64,000 nt of DNA from Symsagittifera roscoffensis (Eukaryota > Xenacoelomorpha > Acoela > Convolutidae), in NCBI RefSeq assembly GCF_963678635.1, contig NC_087063.1, forward strand, positions 49,179,220-49,243,219, given 5' to 3'. The notes beneath the pieces were generated by a model that was not told the DNA's origin, searched no databases, and saw only the letters and a list, made by a program, of their open reading frames with translations. Within the stretch, counting starts at the first letter, position 1. Every line of letters starts with the position of its first letter. Positions 24,800 through 34,972 of this stretch are shown here, piece after piece. The translations under genes were made by a program, and so were the position numbers.

Positions 24800-25165
24800 C
24801 ACTTTCAACACCCTTCCATGTGAATTACCCCAATGTTTACCCCGCATCCCCAACCTTTTATCCTCAAAACATCTAAGCCCCCCTTCTCCCTCCCCCTCCC
24901 CACACATAACCGTCCCAAGCACCCTGGCTCCCCACACTTGCAATTTACCCTACCGCCAAAGCAGTTTGCAACATTTTTCAACAAATCTAAACGTTTTCAA
25001 ATTTAATAACCTAACCTTAATAACTTACTTACCTCCCTCAACAAATACACCCCCACAACCCCGAAATCTCAACAACACCCCCCATGTTGGGCGTTTGGGG
25101 TTGGAAGTTCGGGGGTCACTAGAATCGATGGCAAGTTGGGGGGGGGGGGGGGGGGGGGGGGGAAT
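24800..25165. repeat. Low-complexity C-rich tract and 25-G homopolymer in pseudogene intron
   Basis: Pyrimidine-rich, C-rich stretch (24830-25090) followed by an uninterrupted run of about 25 G at 25138-25162. The open frame across it is a composition effect. Confidence 0.7.
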
Positions 25166-26359
25166 TTGTGCAAAGGGTGGTTATAGTGGAGGAAGTAAGA
25201 TTGGTAGACATAAAAGTGTGGTTCGTGAGCGAGGGGTAGCGATAGCCCAAATAAGAAAATAATGAGAAAAAAATCGTAAGAAAAAACAAAAAACAAAATT
25301 TACGAGCCAAATGTGAATCTCAGTTGAACAATTACAATGTTCAATCTTTGAAAATATACAGAAAGTTTTGGAAAATCCAGGCTCTTGCATAAAAAAGTTA
25401 TATAATCCCTTATAATCCATTAGCGTCCATTATAATAGATTTTTTGGAGTTTTATGGAAACAGTTCTCGCTAGAATTCTAAGCGAGAAAAAACCAAGGTC
25501 GTAACTAATGAATTTTCTGGTGAACGAACAACAGTTTGTGAAAAAAAGCAAAAAACTGAAAGATCGAAAAAAAAGTTCACAATTTATTCAGGCGCCATTT
25601 TAAAGTTGATTTTTTAATGTGTTTTCATTTTGAGTATTTTATGACTTTTAATTCTGCTTTAAAATACCGAAATTTATGGCCGTTCGTTAGTCTTTGTTGA
25701 CTTGTAATTTCCGATAATTACGGTTAATTTACGTATGAAATCAAATGATGTCAATCGGCCAGCTACTCGAAACCGATCTACCTCAGAACCGAAACGAGGC
25801 AGAAATAGAAACAGACCTTGAAAATCCATTATAATCGATTATTATCCAGGGAACAACCGTTTTTTGTCAAACTATAACTCTTGATCCCAATATGCAAACG
25901 TTTCACTTTAACAATATTTATGAGGGCAAGGATGGTTGCATTTGCAGCGTGAAAATCCAGCGTATAGAGAATGCTATTTTTTCCGCAGTTATTAAGGCAT
26001 TTTTCACGAGGACGCAAGAAATGTTAGTTCGTATCTGAGTTAGCAGGCGAATGTAGAATTTTGCAAGGAGTTTTGTTTTTTAAATCAACTAACATTTCCA
26101 AATTACCAGAGATTCTTTTGAAATTTTTTCTCAACTCTGAACTAGTGGCGAGAATTACTCCTCGCTCTGATGCCAAAAGACTCATCGAATAGCTAGACTC
26201 ATTGAATACGGCCAGCGTAAACCCTCATAACCCTCCTCCTCACATTCATTGCGGTACTCTAGTTTGAGATATTATGGGCTAAATTGCTACTGAGAAATGT
26301 GCCATTAAGTTTGAGAGGAGCAAAACGTGCGAAGAGCGAGTTGTGTGTCGACCAGGGTC

Positions 26360-26450
26360 CTCGCCATATCTTTGAAGTTCCTTTCTGTGAAATAAAAGTT
26401 ATCGGGTCTCTGCAATTGCCACTCATCGTGTTCCCTGTAGTACTTCGGTC
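26360..26450 (-). pseudogene. Receptor pseudogene exon 3 remnant
   Basis: KYYREHDEWQLQRPDNFYFTE aligns with QYYKEHDEWLLDRP of the intact exon 3. The 5' part of the exon is missing at the point where a GC-rich minisatellite (26430-26945) begins, and no GT donor is found at the expected 3' end. Confidence 0.7.
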
Positions 26451-26945
26451 GCGAAAAGTGGGATGAACGTTTTCTGGTTCGTGTCCATCTCCGACTTAGT
26501 CTGGAAAATCGTGCTGTCTCCACCTTGATTTGGAAAGACGCTTCGTCTCCCCCTTGGTCGCGAAAGTCTGGAAATGGCCGTTCTTGATTGCTTGATCGCG
26601 AAACGCGAAAGCGCGCCGTTTCGAACTCGGCCACAAAAACAGCGAGAGATTTTTTAGTCACGCCGGCTCCTAGTTGGTCGCGCCGGTCGCGCCTTTTTCT
26701 GAGCTGCGTTGATCACGCCGTCTCCGCCTTGGTAGCGAAAGTCTGGAAGTGGCAAATCTTGGTCGTGAAAATCTTGATATACTAAAAATGGGTAGCAGAA
26801 AATCGGTCGCGCCATCTCCGTTTCGGTCGCGAAAGTCGCGACGGGTCATTGTGGTCGCCTAAGTCTGGAAATGTCAAGCTGCGGCCGCGAAAGACTGGAC
26901 ATGCCTAATTTCGGTCGCGAAAGTATGGACATGAGTCTGGGACCA
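26430..26945. repeat. GC-rich degenerate minisatellite
   Basis: About ten irregular units of roughly 35-50 bp built around 'ggtcgcgaaagtctggaaatg' variants, much richer in GC and CpG than the surroundings. It starts inside the remnant of pseudogene exon 3 and appears to replace its 5' half. Confidence 0.65.
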
Positions 26946-27092
26946 GGACCCGAGTTATATTTCGAAAAAATGCTTTTGCGCATTTGATTAGAAATAGCAT
27001 GTGCGTTTTTTGGTAACTTTTCTGAGCTGACCGTGTACAGAGTCTCTATACGCAGCTCTGAATTGAACTAAAATTTTCGTTCAACACAGTTG

Positions 27093-27580
27093 TTGTTCCG
27101 ACTTTCGATACGAAAGTAACTGAAAATTTGTGCTCGTGGTGGGTTTTTTTTTCTTCAGACAAATTTCGACTTTTTAACTAGCCAATTTTGACGGAATTTT
27201 TTTACATCGTTCGAAAAGTATTGTTGTCCTGAGCTCAAATTTGAAAAGATATTTTACCTGTGATTATTTTTTGTAAATTATGGGGGTTTAAAGATATATT
27301 TCGAGCTATTAACGCGTAAACGGAGAGTTAATCCGTCTTAGAAATCGTTCCAAATTGGTTGAAAGAAGCTTATTTGCAATTATTGATTTGTTACAAGCAG
27401 CGAAATCTATCCTTTTGTACTTTATATGGCGTGGGAGATGATTTTGGTTGAAAAAAAACATCAAATTAAAAAAAATTCTTTTTATTTTATCACATTTAAT
27501 TTTTCAAAGTTATTACTGCTCCATAAACCTTAAAAAGCAGTCGAAACATTCAGGGCTTTGCCCTGATTTGAGCAGTCTTG
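27093..27580 (+). mobile_element. Hairpin-ended 0.5-kb repeat family, copy 1
   Basis: Left end TTGTTCCGACTTTCGATACG with stem ACTTTCG/CGAAAGT; right end with stem CAGGGC/GCCCTG and terminal GCAGTCTTG. Lies between pseudogene exons 2 and 3. No ORF. Confidence 0.7.
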
Positions 27581-27895
27581 TTTTTAATTTACTAACCAAG
27601 CAGAGAATGGTTACCGGTATCGCAAAACCCGCGAGTGATGAAAAAACTACAGGTATCTCAATATATACCATAAGAGCTAAAATATTAAGGCTTTTTTCCA
27701 GTTCCCTCACCCCTATTTAATGTTGTCATGATGCAATGAAACTTGGCGTGGTGAACAAATTGACAACTGTGAACAGATTCGTTCTTCATACTTTACAGTG
27801 TAACATCACGCATTTAGCTGTAATAAAACATAAAACAAACATGAAATTCAGTATTTTGAAAGGGGGACTGGAAAAGAGCCAATAGTAAAACTAAC

Positions 27896-28091
27896 CAAAC
27901 GTGTAGTCGAATTTTTCGCTGACTCACGGCCCGAACCTGATGTTGCAAGCCTGTCGGTCGAAAGGGAAATTTGCAACATCAAAGGAACAACAAAACTTAA
28001 TCGTGGCCAAAGAAAGCGACCAAACCAAGCTGACCATTTACAAACTGTCGATGAAAGGCTTCGTGTATGACCTTAAGGGCATCCAGAGCCA
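27896..28091 (-). pseudogene. Receptor pseudogene exon 2 (Cys loop)
   Basis: Acceptor TTTTAG. Reads VALDALKVIHEAFHRQFVNG, then an 8-nt deletion shifts the frame. In the shifted frame the Cys loop (CSFDVANFPFDRQAC) survives, followed by TGA where the intact copy has Trp. Length 196 nt against 204 in the intact gene. Confidence 0.8.
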
Positions 28092-28323
28092 CTAAAACAT
28101 AAACCGAATTTTGTTATTATGAGTCACTTTTATCAAAGTTTTTAATAATCAAAATGAAACCCGGGTTGACGCGGGTTGCTTTAACATGCAACTCGTTAGA
28201 GATAAAAGTCCTCATCATAAACTTTTGCTGCATACGTTTCTTTAACAATATTTCATACGTTTTTTCATGGGTTGAAACTATTCAACTGCGGATTGGATTA
28301 TTGATGGAAAAAATGAAACCAAC

Positions 28324-28666
28324 CGATATCAGCTGACCAGAAAGTTCCAGGTGGTACAAATAGTTCTGAAACATTTTATTCAGAACTGTTCCATATGGCC
28401 GAATCTGAGTAGTAATAGTAACACAACCACATTTTCGCAGTCAGAGCGCCTTCTCGTTCGTCAACATCGGATATTTGATACAGGTCGACGTAAATATGAA
28501 CTGTTTTGTTACGCATGTATTGAGGCGGGGAGTATTTCGGCAGGGAGTTGGTAAGTCTTTCGAATAAGATTTTTTCTTCGGTCACCCCATTTCGTGTTTT
28601 GTTCGCATCAATCGATGGAAAGATATCAAAAAGTGACGCAAACATGAGAAAAAAAGTAAATATCAT
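28324..28666 (-). pseudogene. Receptor pseudogene exon 1
   Basis: Encodes a hydrophobic leader and NSLPKYSPPQYMRNKTVHIY, closely matching the intact copy. A TAA at 28376 replaces a Tyr codon; beyond it the same frame continues with NVSELFVPPGTFWSADI. Ends at a weak donor, GTTGGT, in the conserved phase 1. Confidence 0.8.
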
Positions 28667-29158
28667 GGTTTAGTTAAGCTTTTGGTACCACGCTCTGTAT
28701 TCTATTCTAGTTCTGTTTGAAAAGCATGTCGTTTATTTTCTCTGCAAAAATTTTTCAATGGTCAGTTGATTACTGACTAAAATCTGTTTGTTTGTATGAA
28801 AATAAAAAAAACGGACAGCAGAACGCGTCCAGCTGAAAATCAAATAATTTGATATCAGTAAAAATAAGCAAACTGAACTGAACGGCCTTTTTGAGTCTTT
28901 ACCGTGATTGCAAGTTTTGTGAAACATTTGTTATCCGCAGTATCACTACTGAATCACATGACGGTTGGAATTATTCTGCTCATGGGTCATTCTTCTCTTA
29001 GACTGGCCTTCAAAAGGAAACAATCATGTGTTCATTTCTTGTTTTAGAAATTTATAGATTCAATGGTTTGCTTCAGTAATTTTAAAACCATCAGATAGCC
29101 ACTTGCGATACGGATTTTCAAGACCCTCGTAAGCTGAGCTTTTGTCCACAAAAACAAA

Positions 29159-29658
29159 CAAGACTGCTCGTATCAGGGCGAAGCCCTGAATGTTCCGACT
29201 GCCTTTTAATGTTTAATGAAATGTAATAAAAATGAAAAAAAAAATTTCTAAAATTTGAAATTTTTTATGAAAATCATCCCCCCACATGCCATATAAAGTA
29301 CAAAAGGATAGATTTTGCTCCATGTAACAAATCAATTATGGCAAATAAGCTTCTTCCAACTAATTTGGAACGATTTCTAAGACGGATTAAATCCCCGCTT
29401 ACGCGTTAATAGTGCGAATTATATCGCGCGTTAATTGTCCCAATTTGGTCAAAATGGCAATCTTTAAACCCTCATAACTTCACGAAAAATGATCATAGGT
29501 GAAATATCTTTTAAAATATAAGCTCAGGACAACAATAGCTTTCGAATGATAAAAAAAAATTCCGTCAAAAATGGCTAGTTAAAAAGTCGAAATTTGTCTG
29601 AAAAAAAACCACCCCGAGCACAAATATTCCGTTACTTTCGTATCGAAAGTCGGAACAA
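29159..29658 (-). mobile_element. Hairpin-ended repeat family, copy 2
   Basis: Inverted copy beginning CAAGACTGCTCGTATCAGGG and ending CGAAAGTCGGAACAA. Shares the interior blocks 'ccatataaagtaca', 'acgcgttaatag' and 'cctcataactt' with other copies. Confidence 0.75.
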
Positions 29659-31371
29659 AAAGACACTTAGTGTAGTCTGAATTGCAGTGCGGTCACTTAA
29701 ATGGGGCCTTCAGTTACCATACAACCCGCTCGTCACAAACAGGTTTTTCGGAGGCGGAGCAATAAGCAGAATGGTCTAAGAGCAGAATGGGTCCAAGGGC
29801 AGAAAAACAAAATAATAATAATTTTTAACTGCTAATCGGTAAATTAATATCAAGAATTGACAATATTACCAAAGAAACTAATATTTTATGCATAATTTGA
29901 TGCATTGAATCGAGATTTTTTAAAAAACAACTTGATGAAATCATTCAATTCATGAATAATGCATACGCTTTCTTGGTATTTTTGACGATTCTGATAATTG
30001 TTTTATCAATTTGCCCGTATTAATCAGTAAAAATTAAAAGTTTTCAGTTTTCTGTTCTTGGACCCATTCTGCTCTTACAACGTTCTGCTTACTGACTGTT
30101 CAACAGATTTTTCAAATAGAAAAATTAATAAAACAGATTGTAATTTGCATCAAAAGCTCAATGCTTCGTATCAAAAAAATACCAGCATGCTATACTCAGA
30201 GGCAAAGTGAAGTTTCGGATACAAAAATATATGCCAGTTTTCAGGCTTAACATAACAAAAGCATATTTCTTATTACTCTAACCATTCTGTGACATAGTTT
30301 AAAAGTTGATAAAATTTCATGTGACAAACTCCAGCCAAACGATATAATCAATTGTGGAATACAGGAAAAATCAAATTCTTTCAATCATTCTTTCAACTAT
30401 TTGATTATAGAAACTGCAAAAAGCTGAGACATAGCTTATTTCTTTGCTATTTTGCCATTAAGAGGACACCGAAAGGACAAAAATACACACATAAAAAGAT
30501 GCAATTGTAAAAATCTCAGAGAAAAATCAGCGTGTCCTGAAAACTTTTTGAAAGTCGGTAACACCCACCATTACAGACATCCAATGAAATGAATTTCAAT
30601 TACAGTGTAAATTGCCTAACTTGCAAGAAAAGCCAGTGTTGTGGCAATTAAATTGTCATAAAATAAGTATGTACACGATAAGCCGACAATTATTTCTTCA
30701 TTCGAAAAAGTTTCAGTTTGGAAAAAGAGAAGCCTTAGCCGAATTCGAAGTCAGGTTCTGCAACTTCCCAGGTAGAGACATTAGCAGTGCAGCAAGCAGT
30801 CAAAAAGAGGCACTAAATTTCATGTTAAAATTAATCAGAACTTCAAAAGTCCGTCCATTGTTTTTAAGTGTTGATTACGACTGCTTAGCGTAATTATGTT
30901 TCAAAAGCGAGCAGCTCTTTCGAGGTTCTTTCAGTCGCATCCGTGAGAACAAAAATTTTTGCATCAAATCAAAATTTTTTGAACCGACCAAATCGAAGTG
31001 TATCTTAACTATTACTGATTTATACTGCGAATATTAAAAATTCGATTTAAGACATTTGGCCTATTGTAAGACTTTTAAAATTTTTTTCCTGCTCTAAAAT
31101 GTTATTATAACGTCGTTAGAAAGTGTTTTCTCTCCCTTGTATATATACACGTGTGTGTGTGTGCCTAATTTGGATTAAAAAAATTTTCCGCCCTATTTTG
31201 AAAACGGGGAGAGTTAGATACAAATCAGTTTATGATAAAGAGTTGAATAGAGGTGGATATTTAATACTAGTTTATAATTTTTCTGATTTTGAATTTCTTG
31301 GTCTTCATATTTTTTTGATTTGATTATTAAAGTTTAACGATTCTGAGAAAAACCTGATGATAAAGTTTGTT

Positions 31372-31865
31372 ATTTCGACCTTCGAAAAAATGCGGAATAT
31401 TTAAGCTTGGGGTAGTTTTTATTCAGTTCCTACTTTTCAGCTACGCGTTTTTGACAAAAATTTTTATACCAATTGAAAGATATTGTTCTGTTGAGCTCAA
31501 AATCAAAAACTTTTTCCACTTCTGAAAATTTATCGCAAATTCACGTTGGTTTGAAAATTTCTACCTGGGTCATTTTGGGATAATTAAAACGCGATATACT
31601 GCGCTCTTGTAACCCGCGTAAGTGGGAAGTTAATACGTGCGAAATTAAAATGAAGCCAGCAATTTGGTCCTTTTAAAACATTATGAGGCGCTAAAGATAT
31701 CATTTTATTTTACATAGCGTGTGGGGAGATAAAAACGGAGAAAAAAAAAAGAAAAAAAAACATTATTTTATAATGATTTCGTCAAATATTCAACCAAACT
31801 TTTTTAATTGGCCTCAAATTGCAGTCGAACATTCAGGGCTTTGCGCTGATATACGAGCAGTCTCA
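31372..31865 (+). mobile_element. Diverged remnant of the hairpin-ended repeat family
   Basis: Retains 'gtaacccgcgtaag', 'catagcgtgtgggga' and 'aacattcagggcttt' blocks with many substitutions. Confidence 0.5.
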
Positions 31866-33553
31866 TTTGTATATCTAGTGCTATTTTTGAGTTTCGCAAG
31901 ACTGAGTTTGGAGCAGAAGCTTCAAAGAAAGCTTCAAAAGCTTCAAGTCTAATTAAATTTGGGCTTAAAAAATTTTAAACAATTTATAGTTGAAAGAAAA
32001 CATTAAAACTTCCTTTATCAAAGTACGACCCAAATAAGTATCTTCATTTAGCTTAGTATCGTTTTAAACGATGAATTGGTTCAATTGGTCAATGGGGTAT
32101 TTGTGATTGCATTGACCCATTTAATGTGATCTTTTTTTCATAAATTTTTGAAACATATTGAATAGGTTGATAGTTAGATCGAGTCCACAACGTGTTTTCG
32201 TGATTCGGTCATCAATTTTGCCTTTTGTCAGAAATATAATTTTTGTCATTTTGGTGAAATTTCGTCGAAGTTTTTTAGCTTGAAGCTTTAGAACTGATGA
32301 ATCACTTCTTTTAGACTTTTAATGGGTATGACATATTGGATGGTAAGCATTTATGGTGCCTCAATTTATTATGCCCGCCAGTTAAAGCGCTCAAAAGGAA
32401 GGCAAGTGAGAGCTCTGCAGCCGTTTTATCGGGCACTTGTTAGTCCCGGGCAGAAATTGTTTGACATGAAACTGTGGCAATTTTCGCTTCAAATGATCTA
32501 GATTTGCAAGTTACACTGTCAAGTTTGTTGCTGTTGTGTTGAAGTTTTGTTTAAGGGTGATTAAATTAGCCTTTGAGGCAAAAGGTTTGGGTTAAATTTA
32601 CGAGGAGGAACCACTTATTAGAGTAGTTATAACATTTAAGTTCCTGTCAACTTGCTCTTTTCGAAATCATATCTTGGTGATCAACGTCAAAACCAAGTGT
32701 AAAACTTCTGAAAACTTGAACAAGCTGAGCCATAATTTTAAATCTATACTGGCATGTTTGATTCCTTACTCAGAGTTTAAGCTAACAATTTCGCTGCCCT
32801 GGCGACGCCAGAACGCCATATTTCCGGGTTATCGAAATCTAGGTGCGTGGGTTGATTAATCCCTGGCAAATAAAGGTTTTTTGAAGCGGACTTAAATTGA
32901 CAAAGATATGGCCAAATAGGCAACAAAAAAGAGGGGTTCGTTGCAATTCGCTTTTAGCAGATTTAGCTGAACCGCGTTGGTTATAGGATGAAATAACCAT
33001 TTATTACCTTTGCAGCCCAAACTGACAAGTAACGACTTGGTTCCATCGCCCAGCAAATATCCATTAAGCCCACCAATCTCGACTTTAATCGGGTGGAATT
33101 AAAACCCAATTGATTGGCCAGTTACCTGTTCAAAACTGATCCCTTTGTCGCTAACTAGCTCAGCCATAGCGCCCCAACACACCTAGAAATTGTAATAAGT
33201 TATCAGACTTAGATTTAGATCGAAACTTAATTTGCGGACTCGCCCGCCATAGAGTTTGGCCGCGACCAGGCTTCTGGTCTGCAACTAACACTTTCCAGTC
33301 TCGTTTTTGAAGGAAACCTGGGAAAAATTGATCCCAATTTGTGATCAGCTAAACAAACTTGAGCTTAAAACATGGCTCCAATCCCTTTTTCAATTAGCAG
33401 CAAATCTTTCAATTCATTTACAACAGTATGAGTGGCGTCTCTATTCGATTTTTGACTCGCAGGAGCTGTAGAATATGTGTTCACGACTATTTCTTTGCCC
33501 GGACGCCACGGACCCTCGATCAGACTACTATCAGGAAGCAATAGTGCCTCGAC

Positions 33554-33671
33554 ATGAGTTGTGATAGAGTGGCGCCGACCACTCCACCGCCCGCCCTACT
33601 GCTGCTCATACTTTTTATCCTACTCTCTACTTTTTTCACACCTGTTTCTGTTGCAGGTAGTAGCCATTATG
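33554..33671 (+). CDS. SCUBE: SCUBE-like exon 1: signal peptide
   Basis: Met followed by a Pro-rich stretch and the hydrophobic core [14 protein letters not shown], with a likely cleavage after SVA. Ends in phase 1 at a consensus GTAAGT donor. Too short to stand out as an ORF; supported by the phase match with exon 2. Confidence 0.7.
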
Positions 33672-34907
33672 GTAAGTGAATTAGCGCAAGGCCAATAGAT
33701 TATGATAAGCAAGTGTGAATCGTCAACATAGTTATCGAGGTTAATCGTGAGCTCAGAAGATCGATCAGGTATTTATTGTTTTTAACTTTCGAGTTTTCCG
33801 AAGCCAACGGCAAAAATTATGAATTTTTTAATAGCCAGGGAATTATTGTTGCGGTAAACAACTCTGACAATTTTTAATGATAACAGACTTCAGTTCAGCA
33901 TGACCAAGTACATCAACACGCTAAATTACAGTTTTTAGAGTTTTCGGTAAAAATATTTCGGTAAAAAAACAACCTTTCAAAAATAAATATAAAACAAGAC
34001 TGCTCGTATCAGAGCGAAGCCATGAATGTTCCGACTGCCTTTTAATGTTTAAGGACCAGTAATAACCTATAAAAATAAAAATTAATAAAAATGAATTTTT
34101 TTTTTAATTTGAAATTTTTTATGAAAATCATCCCCCCACACTCCATATAAAGTACAAAATGATACATTTTGCTCCAAGCAACAAATCAATTCTGGCAAAT
34201 AAGCTTCTTCCAACTAATTTGGAATGATTTCTAAGACGGATTAAATCTCCGCTTACGCGTTAATAGCGCGAATTATATCGCGCGTTAATTGTCCCAAATT
34301 GGTCAAAATGGCCAAAATGGCAATCTTTAAACCCTCATAACTTCACGAAAAATGATCACAGGTGAAATATCTTTTCAAATTTAAGCTCAAGACAACAATA
34401 GCTTTCAAATGATATTAAAAAAATTCCGTCAAAAATGGCTAGTTAAAAAGTCGAAATTTGTCTGAAGAAAAAAAAACCCACCCCGAGCACAAATATTCCG
34501 TTACTTTCGTATCGAAAGTCGGAACAATAAACACCAGCTCAGAAGTTGTTTCTAGACTTTTATCATCGAGGTTAAGACAATCCCATAAAATATTCCAATT
34601 TTTGGATGTATTTATCTTGATAAAATTGGTTCACAACGTCCAATTCACGAAAGTGCTAAAAAATTGATGGGGCGATATTTTGTGAGAAGCAACAATTCGT
34701 AACAATCAAAAAGTCGCAATAAAGCATTGGCAATTCTTGCTCCACTTCCGTCCTCATTCGGCACAAGTGGAATACTGCGCGTGAATCAGTGTTCTGTGCC
34801 TGAATCTGCTATTTAAAAAATGTTAGAACAAAATTTGAATAACGACAAACATGTTTACATAACTATATAATAACTAATGTATAGGTTCTATATATATATA
34901 CATATAT

Positions 34908-34972
<65 letters not shown>

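Larger units (their letters stand above)
19939..28666 (-). pseudogene. Pseudogene: paralogue of the Cys-loop receptor subunit
   Basis: Same five-exon plan as the intact gene at 2845-10685: exon 1 28666-28324, exon 2 28091-27896, exon 3 remnant about 26450-26360, exon 4 21167-20873, exon 5 20360-19939. The splice positions of exons 1, 2, 4 and 5 are conserved, so it arose by DNA duplication, not retroposition. Lesions: TAA at 28376-28378; 8-nt deletion in exon 2; the loop B Trp codon changed to TGA (27924-27926); 5' half of exon 3 missing beside a minisatellite and its donor lost; a 1-nt frameshift early in exon 5; TGA at 20053-20055 before M4. Exon 4 (M1-M3) is still open. It cannot encode a full receptor. 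The cation-type GEK motif before M2 is retained, so the ancestor was the same channel type. Confidence 0.85.
28667..33553. other. Intergenic region between receptor pseudogene and SCUBE-like gene
   Basis: The two genes face away from each other here. It holds one full and one decayed hairpin-family repeat and otherwise AT-rich unique DNA. The 93-codon ORF at 30612-30893 shows no domain. No clear promoter element is recognised upstream of 33554. Confidence 0.5.

Noticed and set aside
24780-25262. 160-codon plus-strand ORF across a C-rich and poly-G tract
   Set aside because: Low-complexity composition explains the open frame; the Pro- and Gly-rich product has no domain and changes with homopolymer length.
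30612-30893. 93-codon ORF between the two gene regions
   Set aside because: No recognised motif, no splice partner and ordinary local composition.
34888-34965. TA-rich tract as a promoter or replication origin
   Set aside because: It is a simple dinucleotide microsatellite inside an intron.
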